64,000 nucleotides of DNA from CAKQOE01 sp051892195 (GTDB lineage: Bacteria > Bacillota > Clostridia > Peptostreptococcales > Anaerovoracaceae). Where the stretch lies: contig JBJFFZ010000104.1 in NCBI GenBank assembly GCA_051892195.1, forward strand, positions 33,797 through 97,796. Direction: 5' to 3'. Shown piece by piece: positions 16,436 through 25,485 of this stretch (position 1 is the first letter of the stretch; every line of letters begins with the position of its first letter). Below the pieces are notes generated by a model that did no database searches, had not been told where the DNA came from, and worked only from the letters and a program-made list of their open reading frames with translations. The translations under genes were made by a program, and so were the position numbers.

Positions 16436-17956
16436 CTATTCAAACGGAAGATACAGACGGTCATCTTTTCTCTGTATCATCTCGTCAATTCTGTCGATAT
16501 ACACCTGGTAATTGGAAACATTCGGAACTCTTTCCAGCTTGTTTCCATCTCCGTAAAAGGCCTTGCTGATGCCACCGGCTCCCATAGCAATAATGGTCTG
16601 ATGCTCATCCATAATCCGGATGTTGTACACAGACTCTGTCCCTTTCTTTGCGTAGGAAACGTTCTCAAAATTGCCGGTCATATGCTTCTGCCTGTACATA
16701 TAATACGGGAAATAACCATGCTCGCCAAGAATTTTCCGGGCATCCCCCACCATGCGGCCCACTTCGCTGCCGCCGCTGTAATGGTACTCCGAATCCTTTT
16801 CTCTCAGCCGTGAAGCCCGCTTCACCGCCAGGGTATGAACCGTGATATTGTCCGGTCCAAGCCTCATGACCTCCTGCAGCGTGTGAAGAAACATGGCATA
16901 ATCCTCTCCAGGAAGTCCTGCAATGATATCGGTATTGATATGGGGAATACCGCTTTGCTTGGCAATCTCAAAAGCCTTATATATATCCTCCACGCAGTGG
17001 GATCTGCCGATGAGTTCCAGCGTCCGGTCATTCATGGACTGGGGATTGATGCTGATGCGGTCCACCCCGTGGTCCTTCAGCACCCGCAGCTTTTCTGCCG
17101 TGATGGTATCCGGCCTTCCGGCTTCCGTGCAGAACTCCAGTACAGATGCTGTATCAAAGGAGCTGCATACCTGATCCAAAAGGCGGTCCAGCGCATCGGC
17201 GCTCAGGGAAGTCGGTGTTCCTCCGCCGATATAGATGCTCTCCGCAGAAACACCGTGCTCCTGCAGCTGCGCTCCCACCGCTCTGATCTCCTTCAAAAGA
17301 GCCTGAAGATACTGCTCCATGGCAGCCTCATTGGCCTGATTGGAGGTGAAGGAACAGTAAAGACAGCGGGTGGGACAAAACGGAATCCCGATGTATACCC
17401 CTGCAGATCTGCCTGCCGGTTTTGCAGTCAGAAAGCTCTGGTTTCTGCAGGTATCCAGAACAAGGGCCGTTTTTTCTTCGGAAACATAATACTGTTCCTC
17501 AAATACGCGCCTCACCTGCTCCCAGTTCATGCCCTGTCCTGCCGCCATTTCATTGGCAAGCTTTGTAGGACGGACGCCGGTCAGAGTCCCCCACTCCGGA
17601 CGGTAACCCGTCAGCTTTGAAAGACAGTCAAATAAATACCTTTTTGCAATATTTTTTTCTACATGGGAATAACCCGGACCCAGAGGAATCCGAATATCCG
17701 CAAAGGTTCTGCTCCAGCGGCCGGCCGCTGCCCATGACCAGGAACGGGATTGCTGCCCGGAGACTTCCTGCCTGGCATTCATTTGTGCCCTGGTCTTTTT
17801 TGGTCCTGTATTTTTTTTCTTCTGGCGCACAATGGCACTGTTGATCAGTTCGTACTGATCCGGTCTGAGAAACTCCTTGATCAGCTCCTCCAGCTCATAG
17901 CTGCTGCTGTGATTTCTCAGATCGATTCTATAAAAACGGGTTGAATTTCTTTTCAT
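16436..17956 (-). CDS. hemZ: HemZ-type coproporphyrinogen dehydrogenase-like radical SAM protein
   Basis: Member of the HemN/HemW/HemZ radical SAM group. The CxxxCxxC cluster motif is in IGIPFCPTRCLYCSF, followed by IYIGGGTPTSLSAD, EAGRPDTIT and ISINPQSMNDRTL, and the HemZ-like ending YNIRIMDEHQTIIAMGAGG. A LTGVRPTKLANE segment ahead of the radical SAM core is also HemZ-like. I start at the ATG at 17956 (506 residues, beginning MKRNSTRFYRIDL), overlapping the upstream gene's end by 29 bases; the frame is open to 18094 but would overlap far more. No other heme genes are nearby, so heme synthesis is uncertain; many such proteins in anaerobes are of unproven function. Confidence 0.85.
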   Translation of the reverse strand: MKRNSTRFYRIDLRNHSSSYELEELIKEFLRPDQYELINSAIVRQKKKNTGPKKTRAQMNARQEVSGQQSRSWSWAAAGRWSRTFADIRIPLGPGYSHVEKNIAKRYLFDCLSKLTGYRPEWGTLTGVRPTKLANEMAAGQGMNWEQVRRVFEEQYYVSEEKTALVLDTCRNQSFLTAKPAGRSAGVYIGIPFCPTRCLYCSFTSNQANEAAMEQYLQALLKEIRAVGAQLQEHGVSAESIYIGGGTPTSLSADALDRLLDQVCSSFDTASVLEFCTEAGRPDTITAEKLRVLKDHGVDRISINPQSMNDRTLELIGRSHCVEDIYKAFEIAKQSGIPHINTDIIAGLPGEDYAMFLHTLQEVMRLGPDNITVHTLAVKRASRLREKDSEYHYSGGSEVGRMVGDARKILGEHGYFPYYMYRQKHMTGNFENVSYAKKGTESVYNIRIMDEHQTIIAMGAGGISKAFYGDGNKLERVPNVSNYQVYIDRIDEMIQRKDDRLYLPFE

Positions 17957-18545
17957 GGCCGATGGTTGTCTGCCCCATATGTCCCGGGAGAACAAAGGTG
18001 TCATCCGGAAGCACAAAGAGCTTTGTATGCACGGAATTTTTAAGCTGAGTGAAAGACCCTCCGCGGAAATCGGTTCTGCCGATGGAATCCGCAAAGAGCG
18101 TATCGCCGCTGAAGAGAACGTTGCCTACAAGAATACAGATGCCTCCCAGGCTATGACCCGGAGTCTCCATAATCTTCAGCTCCATATTGCCGACCTTCAG
18201 GACGTCCCCATCCTTCAGATCCACATCCGGAACAAACTCGATGGGCTGTCCGGTAAAAGCAGTGGACATATTTTCACCGGCATCGTCAAAGAGATAATTG
18301 TCCTTGCTGCATCCGGCGACAGGGCACTGAAACAGCTTCTTGTAATGAGGAACGCCGCAGATGTGATCCCCGTGACCGTGGGTCAGAACAATATATTCGA
18401 TGTCATAGCCGTGAGACTCCACGTAATTGTCCAGTGCTCTGTTGGCACCGCCCGGATCCACAATAAATCCCTTCTTTGTTTCCTCATCCACACAGAGATA
18501 TGTGTTTACCTGCATGGGTCCTGTATAAAACAGCTTCAGATCCAT
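17928..18545 (-). CDS. MBL-fold metallo-hydrolase (glyoxalase II-like, YqgX type)
   Basis: A 205-residue metallo-beta-lactamase-fold hydrolase with the zinc motif VLTHGHGDHICGV, HSLGGICILVGNVLFSGDTLF and LPGHMGQTTIGHE. It belongs to the hydroxyacylglutathione hydrolase-like group; Bacillus YqgX is the nearest named relative I can recall. The ATG has AAAGGAG upstream. The order relA-MBL-hemZ is conserved in Clostridia, suggesting a shared transcript. The true substrate is unknown. Confidence 0.88.
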   Translation of the reverse strand: MDLKLFYTGPMQVNTYLCVDEETKKGFIVDPGGANRALDNYVESHGYDIEYIVLTHGHGDHICGVPHYKKLFQCPVAGCSKDNYLFDDAGENMSTAFTGQPIEFVPDVDLKDGDVLKVGNMELKIMETPGHSLGGICILVGNVLFSGDTLFADSIGRTDFRGGSFTQLKNSVHTKLFVLPDDTFVLPGHMGQTTIGHEKKFNPFL

Positions 18546-18613
18546 GTTTTTTTCTCCTTTATCAATTCATTTGTGTAATATCATCTGCTCTTTGGGGTGC
18601 GCCGCAAAATCCT

Positions 18614-20782
18614 CTATTTTGCGGTGCCTCTGAACACCTCGATGACGCCCATCAGAGACTGGAAGCGCCGCATCAGCTGTGAGATCTGATTGACATTTGA
18701 GATCTGCACAGTCAGATTGATGTTTGCGGTATTGTCGTTGTTGCTCTTTGCCTGTACGCCTGTGATGTGGACATCCATATCCTCACAGATCTTTGAAAGA
18801 TCGGAAAACATTCCCTTGCGGTCCTCTCCGATGACGGCAACATCCGTTTCAAAGGTGGACTGCTGCTTGTCGATGTCCCATTCCACATCGATAAATCTCG
18901 CCTGCTCATCCGAAGGAAGGGACAGAATATTGGTGCAGTCCGCTCTGTGGACAGATACACCTCTCCCTTTTGTAATAAAGCCTACGATTTCATCCCCCGG
19001 AACAGGGTTGCAGCACTTGGAAAGCCGGATCAGAAGGTTATCCACCCCTTTGATGCGGATACCTCCCGTAGCCTCGGATTTCTTCTTTCCCGGTTTATGC
19101 TCGTAGTTTTTGATTTCCTTGAGCTTTTTGAGTTCTGCCTGTTTTTCTTCATCGTAAAACTTTACGAGAAGATCCAGCACCTTGGAAAGCATGGTTCCGC
19201 CATATCCGATGGAGGAATAGAGATCTTCCAGATTGGAACACTTCAGTTCCTTGGCAACACGATTGATCCGCTGGGTCTTTATAATCTGCTGCGGATCGTA
19301 GCCCTTGCGCCGGATATACTTCTCCAGCATAGATTTTCCCTTTTCCTCGTTTTCACTCTTATTTTCTTTTTTGAGCCATTGCCGGATCTTGTTTCTGGCA
19401 TTGCTGCTCTTTGCAATTTTAAGCCAGTCAATGTTCGGTCCCTTACTGTTGGCAGAGGTGATAATCTCTACAATATTGCCGTTTTCCAGCACATGGTCAA
19501 TGGGAACCATTTTTCCGTTGATCTTCGCCCCGATGCACTTGTTTCCCACGGCGGAGTGGATCTTATAGGCAAAATCGATGGGCGTAGATCCTGCAGGAAG
19601 CTCCACAACCTTTCCTGCCGGAGAAAAAACAAAGACCTGGTTTGAAAAGAGATCCATCTTCAGAGTTTCCATAAACTCCTTGGAATCGTCCATATCCTTG
19701 TTCCATTCCAGGGTCTGGCGAAGCCACGCCAGCTTCACTTCCTCCTGATCGGATTTGATGCCTTCCTTATACTTCCAGTGGGCTGCAATACCGTACTCAG
19801 CAATCTGGTGCATTTCATAGGTCCGGATCTGAATCTCGAAAGGATGCTCGTCGTCCCCGAAGACCGTCGTATGAAGAGACTGGTACATGTTTGATTTCGG
19901 CATGGCGATATAGTCCTTGAAGCGTCCCGGAATCGGCCGCCACATGGTATGAACCACACCTAAAACCGCATAGCAGTCCTTAATGCTGTCAACAAGAATC
20001 CGTACAGCCATAAGATCAAAGATCTCGTCCAGCTGCTTATGCTTGTCCCGCATTTTTTTGTAAATGCTGTAAAAGTGCTTGGAACGTCCTTTCACCTCAA
20101 AGTGAATATTCAGCGTACTGAGGGCTTCTGTAAGCTGATCGATAATGTGATGGATATTCTCTTCTCTTTCTTCCTTTCGCTGGTTGATCTGCCTGGCAAG
20201 GTTTGCATAGAACTCCGGTTCCAGATGCTTCAATGCAATATCCTCCAGTTCAAATTTCATATTGAACATACCAAGACGGTTTGCAAGGGGTGCGTAGATT
20301 TCCAGAGTTTCCTTTGATTTTTCGCGAATCTTTTCCGGAGACATATAGTCAATGGTCCGCATATTGTGAAGCCTGTCAGCCAGTTTAATGATCAGGACGC
20401 GAATGTCCTTTGACATGGCCAGAAACATCTTTCTCAGGTTTTCTGCCTGGGCTTCCTCCTTTGTTTCAAAGACAAGATTCCCCAGCTTTGTAACTCCATC
20501 CACCAGCAGAGCCACTTCCGGTCCGAATTCTTCCCTGAGCATATCCTCTGTATATTCTGTATCCTCCACAATATCATGAAGGAGTCCCGCAATAATGGTC
20601 TGTTCATCCATGCCCAGCTCCGCCAGAATTCTGGCTGCAGCCACCGGATGAATAATGTATGGTTCTCCGGATTTACGCAGTTGTCCATGATGCATTTTTT
20701 CAGCGGTTTCATATGCTTTTTTGATCAAATCCAGGTCGTAGTTCTGATTCAACCCTTTTAAATAATCTAAGAATTCGTCCAT
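18614..20782 (-). CDS. relA: Bifunctional (p)ppGpp synthetase/hydrolase, Rel family
   Basis: Long RSH enzyme that makes and degrades (p)ppGpp in the stringent response. The 722-residue protein has the HD hydrolase domain (IIHPVAAA, then HDIVED at about 69-74), the synthetase domain (AVRILVDSIKDCYAVLG and MYQSLHTTVFG), a TGS domain (VFVFSPAGKVVELPAGSTPIDF), a conserved Cys/zinc-finger region (LSKCCNPVPGDEIVG) and a C-terminal ACT domain (VAVIGEDRKGMFSDLSKI). All catalytic motifs look intact, so both activities are expected. A TTGACA box lies upstream. Confidence 0.96.
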   Translation of the reverse strand: MDEFLDYLKGLNQNYDLDLIKKAYETAEKMHHGQLRKSGEPYIIHPVAAARILAELGMDEQTIIAGLLHDIVEDTEYTEDMLREEFGPEVALLVDGVTKLGNLVFETKEEAQAENLRKMFLAMSKDIRVLIIKLADRLHNMRTIDYMSPEKIREKSKETLEIYAPLANRLGMFNMKFELEDIALKHLEPEFYANLARQINQRKEEREENIHHIIDQLTEALSTLNIHFEVKGRSKHFYSIYKKMRDKHKQLDEIFDLMAVRILVDSIKDCYAVLGVVHTMWRPIPGRFKDYIAMPKSNMYQSLHTTVFGDDEHPFEIQIRTYEMHQIAEYGIAAHWKYKEGIKSDQEEVKLAWLRQTLEWNKDMDDSKEFMETLKMDLFSNQVFVFSPAGKVVELPAGSTPIDFAYKIHSAVGNKCIGAKINGKMVPIDHVLENGNIVEIITSANSKGPNIDWLKIAKSSNARNKIRQWLKKENKSENEEKGKSMLEKYIRRKGYDPQQIIKTQRINRVAKELKCSNLEDLYSSIGYGGTMLSKVLDLLVKFYDEEKQAELKKLKEIKNYEHKPGKKKSEATGGIRIKGVDNLLIRLSKCCNPVPGDEIVGFITKGRGVSVHRADCTNILSLPSDEQARFIDVEWDIDKQQSTFETDVAVIGEDRKGMFSDLSKICEDMDVHITGVQAKSNNDNTANINLTVQISNVNQISQLMRRFQSLMGVIEVFRGTAK

Positions 20783-20808
20783 ATCTATTACACCCGATCT
20801 TTGTTTTA

Positions 20809-20837
20809 TCTTTAAATAGCTGTTTCATAGCTGTCAA
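20809..20837 (-). promoter_or_regulatory. Possible relA promoter
   Basis: A perfect TTGACA (20832-20837, minus strand) is followed after 17 bases by TAAAGA (20809-20814), a poor -10. It lies about 30 bases ahead of the relA start. Confidence 0.4.
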
Positions 20838-20897
20838 ATATAAGCTGCCTTTGTTTTGAGCCCAGATCATATTTCGCAGCTAAGAAGCCATAAACCA

Positions 20898-20921
20898 CAG
20901 GGCGCCCCAAAGGACGCCCTG
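20898..20921 (-). terminator. Hairpin after secF
   Basis: CAGGGCG (20898-20904) pairs with CGCCCTG (20915-20921) just after the secF stop. The minus strand continues TGGTTTATGG, so the T-tract is weak. Confidence 0.55.
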
Positions 20922-20932
20922 AGATTCAATAA

Positions 20933-21883
20933 TTATGCTGTCTCCTCCGCAGCCTTTTTCTTATTTTTATTCTTTGCTTTTCCCTGATAAGAAGACTTAT
21001 CGGATGCCCTCATAATATCGAACCAGACAGAGGTTGCGATAAAGATTGAAGAGCAGGTGCTGCAGATAACGCCTACCAGCAGCGGAAGGATAAAGCTTCG
21101 GATTGTGTCTCCGCAGCAGATCAGCAGCGGAACCATAACCGCAATCGTAGTCAGTGATGTCATAATTGAACGGCCTACGGTCTGACGGATACTCTCATCG
21201 ATCAGCGGAGCAAGTCCGTTGACGCTTCTCTTTGACGAGCTCTCCGTGTTTTCTCTGATACGGTCAAAGATTACGATGGTATCGTTGATACCGTATCCCA
21301 GGATCGTAAGCATTGCTGCAATGAACGGACTGTTAATGGAAATGTGGAACACTCCGTAAAATCCGATGACAAGCAGCAGCGTGTTTGCAAGTGCGATAAT
21401 CGCTGCAATACCATACTTCCACATAAATCTTACAGCGATGTATATCAGCATAAGGACAACTGCAATGGCAATTGCTTTTGCAGCACTGGACTTCAGAGTT
21501 TCACCAACGGAAGGTCCGATGTTTGCAACAGAAAGAACTGCATCTTCCTGAATGCCGTACTTTTCTTCCAGAACTGCCATCAGTGCAGTTCTCGTATCGC
21601 TCTCCAGAGAATCCTTTGTCTTGATGATGATCTCAGTGTTGTTCTCACCGGCAAGGGTTACGCTGCCTTCCAGAGACTGCTGAGCAAGAATGTCATTGAT
21701 TTCGCTTACAGTAACCGTCTTGCCCATGTCGATCTGCATAAGCGTTCCTCCGGTAAAATCAATACCGAAATTGTAACCCCGCAGCAGGCCGATTGCAATA
21801 GAAACAATGATCAATACGACTGTTGTAATGTAATAAATCTTTCTTTTTTCCATAAAAGGAAAGCTCTTTAATTTTTCATTCAT
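20933..21883 (-). CDS. secF: Protein translocase subunit SecF
   Basis: SecF with SecD forms the proton-driven accessory complex that pulls exported proteins through SecYEG. The 316-residue protein has a first transmembrane helix near residues 16-32, the periplasmic SecF motif YNFGIDFTGGTLMQI, and five further helices including the conserved MLTILGYGINDTIVIFDRIREN. The C-terminus is Lys-rich. It starts two bases after the secD stop. Confidence 0.97.
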   Translation of the reverse strand: MNEKLKSFPFMEKRKIYYITTVVLIIVSIAIGLLRGYNFGIDFTGGTLMQIDMGKTVTVSEINDILAQQSLEGSVTLAGENNTEIIIKTKDSLESDTRTALMAVLEEKYGIQEDAVLSVANIGPSVGETLKSSAAKAIAIAVVLMLIYIAVRFMWKYGIAAIIALANTLLLVIGFYGVFHISINSPFIAAMLTILGYGINDTIVIFDRIRENTESSSKRSVNGLAPLIDESIRQTVGRSIMTSLTTIAVMVPLLICCGDTIRSFILPLLVGVICSTCSSIFIATSVWFDIMRASDKSSYQGKAKNKNKKKAAEETA

Positions 21884-21885
21884 TA

Positions 21886-23199
21886 TTAAGCCTCCTTAAC
21901 TGCGGATGCAGGCGCATCCTCTTTAATACCAAACAGCTTCTTTGTTCCGAAGGTTCTGCTTTCCGCCATAAGCTGAAGGTATACATTTGTGACAACCGTA
22001 GCAGTAAAGATACTGATGATGATACCGATCATGAGGGTCAGGGCGAAGCCTCTCACATCGCCGGAACCGAACTCATAAAGTGCAACACCGGCGATCAGGG
22101 TTGTAACCTGTGAGTCGATAACGGTTGTAAGCGCTCTCTTGTACCCCTGACCTGTGGCAACGCGGATGGTCTTTCCCTTCCGTACCTCTTCTCTGATTCT
22201 TGAGAAGATAATAACATTGGCATCGACTGCCATACCTACAGACAGGATCATACCTGCGATGCCTGGCAACGTCAGAACATTGCCCAGGGCAATGAGAACC
22301 CACAGATAAATCAGAACATAAACAAGCAGCGCAATATCTGCAGCCAGACCCATGATCCGGTAGAACACAAGCATGATCAGAAGAACCAGCGCAATACCGA
22401 TCAGCGCTGCTACGATGCTCTGTGTCAGTGAGTTCATACCGAGAGACGGACCCACGATACTTGTCTGAACCTCTTCCAGATTGACAGGAAGCGCGCCGCC
22501 CCGGATCAGAGCGGAAAGATTTGAAGCTTCTTCCTGCGTGAAGTTTCCTTCGATCTGGCATCTTCCGCCGGAGATTACCTTTGATACAGACGGATATGAA
22601 ATAATCTCATTATCAAGGATAATGGCAACGCAGTTGGCAGGAAGTCCCAGCTGTTCATCTGCGGTGATCTGTCCGTTTACAATGGCCTGGGTTGCTGCTT
22701 CGAACATGGATGCCCCTGTGGAATCAAACTCAAGAGTCACTACATATCCTGCACCCTCCTGATTGATGGCAGTTCCGGCATCCTTTACGTTGTCACCTGT
22801 AAGGATCGTTGCACCGTCTGCAGTGATAAAGGTCAGCTGTGCTGTAGTACCGATGGTTTCGATTGCCGATTCTGCATCATCAACACCCGGAAGCTCCACA
22901 CGGATCCGCTTTTCACCTTCGATGGTTACAACAGGATTTGAGAGCCCCATTTCGTTTACTCTTCGTTCGATAACAGCCTGTGTCTGATTCATCAGCGACA
23001 GAAGCTCTGAACCGGTAGCATCTGTATCCGCCTCCAGAACAACGTACACACCGCCCTGAAGGTCCAGACCCAGCTTCATATAGTCCTTGATGGAGCCTAC
23101 CTTGTCGCCTGCCCCAAAGACTGTAATGTACCAGCCTGCTATGAGAATCAGAATAATGAGAACTGCCATTACTCTTTTAAAATTCTTCATTCTTTTCAA
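21886..23199 (-). CDS. secD: Protein translocase subunit SecD
   Basis: SecD partner of SecF. The 437-residue protein has one N-terminal helix, the conserved KLGLDLQGGVYVVLEAD motif, the P1 head region, and five C-terminal helices with IAGMILSVGMAVDANVIIFSRIREE. The length is typical of Gram-positive split SecD. The frame can start at TTG 23199 or ATG 23190; GGAAGGAG lies just upstream of the TTG, so either is possible. It follows scfB by 15 bases. SecDF next to the SCIFF genes and yajC is a conserved clostridial layout. Confidence 0.96.
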   Translation of the reverse strand: MKRMKNFKRVMAVLIILILIAGWYITVFGAGDKVGSIKDYMKLGLDLQGGVYVVLEADTDATGSELLSLMNQTQAVIERRVNEMGLSNPVVTIEGEKRIRVELPGVDDAESAIETIGTTAQLTFITADGATILTGDNVKDAGTAINQEGAGYVVTLEFDSTGASMFEAATQAIVNGQITADEQLGLPANCVAIILDNEIISYPSVSKVISGGRCQIEGNFTQEEASNLSALIRGGALPVNLEEVQTSIVGPSLGMNSLTQSIVAALIGIALVLLIMLVFYRIMGLAADIALLVYVLIYLWVLIALGNVLTLPGIAGMILSVGMAVDANVIIFSRIREEVRKGKTIRVATGQGYKRALTTVIDSQVTTLIAGVALYEFGSGDVRGFALTLMIGIIISIFTATVVTNVYLQLMAESRTFGTKKLFGIKEDAPASAVKEA

Positions 23200-23214
23200 T
23201 AACTCCTTCCTCTT

Positions 23215-24570
23215 TTAGATAATGTCTGACAAAACCGCCTGTATTCCGATGGCACATTCTACACGCTTCTTTTCCATCTCGCAGCCCAGCCGGTACGGCT
23301 TCATAATGTCGCCGTTGGTATTCATGGCATTTGCATGGCATCCGCCGCTGCAGTAGAACCTCGCCCAGCAGTCCCTGCAGTCCTGCTTGTTGTATATATG
23401 TGCTCTGTTGAATGTATCATACAGTCTGTTTTCAAACGTTTCATCCTTCAGATTTCCCAGCCGGTAATCTGTATTTCCTACGAACTGATGACACGGATAG
23501 ATATCACCCTCCGGCGATACAGCTACATACTCTGTTCCGGCTCCGCACCCGGAAATACGCTTGATCACACATGGCCCCTGATTCAGATCCACGTTGAAGT
23601 GGAAGAAATCAAACGGCTTTCCTTCTCTGGCATTCTCAATGTACATATCAGAAAGGCGATCATACTCTTTGCAGATCGTCTCAAGATCCTCATCCCGAAG
23701 GGCGTACTCGTACCTGCTGTCGGTAACAACCGGCTCTACGGATACATTGGAGAAACCGAGCTCGATCAGATGGCGGATATCCTCGGCAAAATCAAGATTG
23801 TATCTTGTAAAGGTTCCCCTGACATAATACAGTCCCTCCCTCTTTGAGACGAAGTTCTTATAGTTCTTTGTTATGATGTCATAGGTTCCTTTTCCGTTTA
23901 CGGTCTTTCGCATACGGTCATTGACTTCCGGCCTTCCGTCGATGCTCAGAATGACGTTGTCCATGTGTTCATTGATAAACTCGATTTTGTCATCGTCAAG
24001 AAGTATCCCGTTGGTTGTAATGGTAAACCGGATGTTTTTTCCATATTTCTTTTCTTCATCCCGGCCGTACTGAACCAGCTCCTTAACCACGTCAAAATTC
24101 ATCAGCGGCTCCCCGCCGAAGAAATCAAGCTCCAGATTTCTGCGGCTGCCGGAATTTTTCAGAAGAAAATCAATGGCGTTCTTTCCTGTTTCCAGGGAAA
24201 GAAGACAGCGTATTCCTTCAAATGCCCCCTTATCTCCAAAGCAGTATGCACAGTTCATATTGCAGTCATGGGCAACGTGAAGACACATGGCCTTTACAAC
24301 AGGTTCCTTGTTTTCTATCACCTGCATGTCCACATCGTCTTCGCTGAAAAGCATATCGGCTGCAATCAGCTCCCTGATGTCGGAAACAGCATCCCGAATC
24401 TCCTGTTCCTCATACTGGTCCCCAAGGGAAGACAGAATCCTGTTCTCGTCCACTTCTTTTCCATCGCAGAACGCAAGAGCGTCATATATCACACGGTCTA
24501 CCACATGAACTGCGCCGCTGTTGACATCCAGAACAATAGGTATATCCCGGAAGATATATTTATGTATCAA
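23215..24570 (-). CDS. scfB: SCIFF peptide radical SAM maturase
   Basis: A SPASM-type radical SAM enzyme that forms thioether crosslinks in the SCIFF precursor. The 451-residue protein has an N-terminal RiPP-recognition-like segment, the cluster motif C103xxxC107xxC110 in HDCNMNCAYCFGD, the DFFGGEPLMNF motif, and a C-terminal SPASM region (CGAGTEYVAVSPEGDIYPC and CRDCWARFYCSGGCHAN) supplying the auxiliary cluster ligands. The start is TTG at 24570 with GAGGGGG upstream; no ATG is close. The SCIFF peptide gene lies 113 bases upstream. Confidence 0.95.
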   Translation of the reverse strand: MIHKYIFRDIPIVLDVNSGAVHVVDRVIYDALAFCDGKEVDENRILSSLGDQYEEQEIRDAVSDIRELIAADMLFSEDDVDMQVIENKEPVVKAMCLHVAHDCNMNCAYCFGDKGAFEGIRCLLSLETGKNAIDFLLKNSGSRRNLELDFFGGEPLMNFDVVKELVQYGRDEEKKYGKNIRFTITTNGILLDDDKIEFINEHMDNVILSIDGRPEVNDRMRKTVNGKGTYDIITKNYKNFVSKREGLYYVRGTFTRYNLDFAEDIRHLIELGFSNVSVEPVVTDSRYEYALRDEDLETICKEYDRLSDMYIENAREGKPFDFFHFNVDLNQGPCVIKRISGCGAGTEYVAVSPEGDIYPCHQFVGNTDYRLGNLKDETFENRLYDTFNRAHIYNKQDCRDCWARFYCSGGCHANAMNTNGDIMKPYRLGCEMEKKRVECAIGIQAVLSDII

Positions 24571-24683
24571 AAAAGATCAACCCCCTCAAAAAAAGAAGCT
24601 GTCACAAAACGTGCATTCCATGCAGGAGAAGAACCTCAGCATATTCAGGCAACATTCTGGACACCTTCTTAACAGTTCTATGA

Positions 24684-24833
24684 CTATCTTCTCTTAATAT
24701 TTTCACACTTCTGATTGGCTACAGTACAGGATGTCTTGCAGGCTGACTGGCAGGATGTCTGACATTCACCGCAGCCTGTGCTGCATGCGGAATCCTTTAA
24801 AACTGTTCTTGCAATAGTCTTTACTTTTTTCAT
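24684..24833 (-). CDS. scfA: SCIFF peptide precursor (six cysteines in forty-five)
   Basis: A 49-residue RiPP precursor found nearly universally in Clostridia. It begins MKKVKTIARTVLK and carries the conserved core CGECQTSCQSACKTSC followed by TVANQKCE. The six family cysteines are 21, 24, 28, 32, 36 and 43; an extra one is at 17 in ACSTGCGEC. The ATG at 24833 has AAGGAGG upstream, so I reject the longer frame from 24893. A TTGACA/TAAAAT promoter lies about 80 bases upstream. The function of mature SCIFF is not known. Confidence 0.96.
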   Translation of the reverse strand: MKKVKTIARTVLKDSACSTGCGECQTSCQSACKTSCTVANQKCENIKRR

Positions 24834-24910
24834 TGTGTCCTCCTTATTATCACCGAATCCAGTTTTTTTCTGAAAACGGACAACATTCGGCATATTTGAT
24901 TAACATTCAT

Positions 24911-24939
24911 ATTTTAACCTACTCTAATATTAGTGTCAA
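24911..24939 (-). promoter_or_regulatory. Promoter of scfA
   Basis: Minus strand TTGACA (24934-24939), 17-base spacer, TAAAAT (24911-24916). It should drive scfA and probably scfB-secD-secF, with a leader of about 70 bases. Confidence 0.8.
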
Positions 24940-24955
24940 GTGAAGGGCATGATTT

Positions 24956-25348
24956 TTAAGCATTCCCGGCTCTGTTTTCCGTCCTGGATCCGGCGATTCC
25001 TCCTGCTGCTCCGGTTACTGCAGGTACGAGAAAAACCAGCATCCGAAGCATGGAGACCTGACAGGATCCGAGAAGCCACAGGAAACAGCAGAGTACGGCT
25101 GCAGCATATACCAGACCTGCAAAAAAACCGGTAAAAAGGCCCCTTTTCCCAAGAGCCGCACCGCAGAAAAATCCAAAAATCAGGCCTCCAACGGCTATGA
25201 CAAAGATAAGAATTCCTGCAGAATTCTCTACCGACAGGCCGGTGGATTTCAGCAGTAATCCGTCAATACAAAGCCCGGCACCCGTAATAAGAGCAGCAGC
25301 CGCTGCTCCCGCAAAAGTTTTTTTTAATCCGCTCAGAATATTTTTCAT
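24956..25348 (-). CDS. TIGR04086-type small membrane protein
   Basis: A 130-residue hydrophobic protein with about four predicted transmembrane segments (for example FAGAAAAALITGAGL, ILIFVIAVGGLIFGFFCGAALG, FFAGLVYAAAVLCCFLWLLG and LRMLVFLVPAVTGAAGGIAG) and a basic tail. Its size, topology, glycine-rich helices and position between SCIFF and yajC match the TIGR04086 family of Clostridia. The role is unknown; its link with SecDF/YajC and SCIFF is by gene neighbourhood only. Confidence 0.8.
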   Translation of the reverse strand: MKNILSGLKKTFAGAAAAALITGAGLCIDGLLLKSTGLSVENSAGILIFVIAVGGLIFGFFCGAALGKRGLFTGFFAGLVYAAAVLCCFLWLLGSCQVSMLRMLVFLVPAVTGAAGGIAGSRTENRAGNA

Positions 25349-25434
25349 GTAAGTCCTCCCCGTTCCGTTGATTCACTCTCTTCAATATATGACGACTCTT
25401 TTGTGCGATATGCAGGCAACGGGGATTTCATAAA

Positions 25435-25454
25435 AAAAACTGCATGCAGTTTTT
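25435..25454 (-). terminator. Probable terminator after yajC
   Basis: A perfect 20-base palindrome, with AAAAACTG (25435-25442) pairing with CAGTTTTT (25447-25454) around a 4-base loop. On the minus strand the T-run continues, as expected of an intrinsic terminator, though the stem is short on GC. Confidence 0.5.
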
Positions 25455-25485
25455 AAAAAACATACCATGCAGCTGTATTGTTTCT

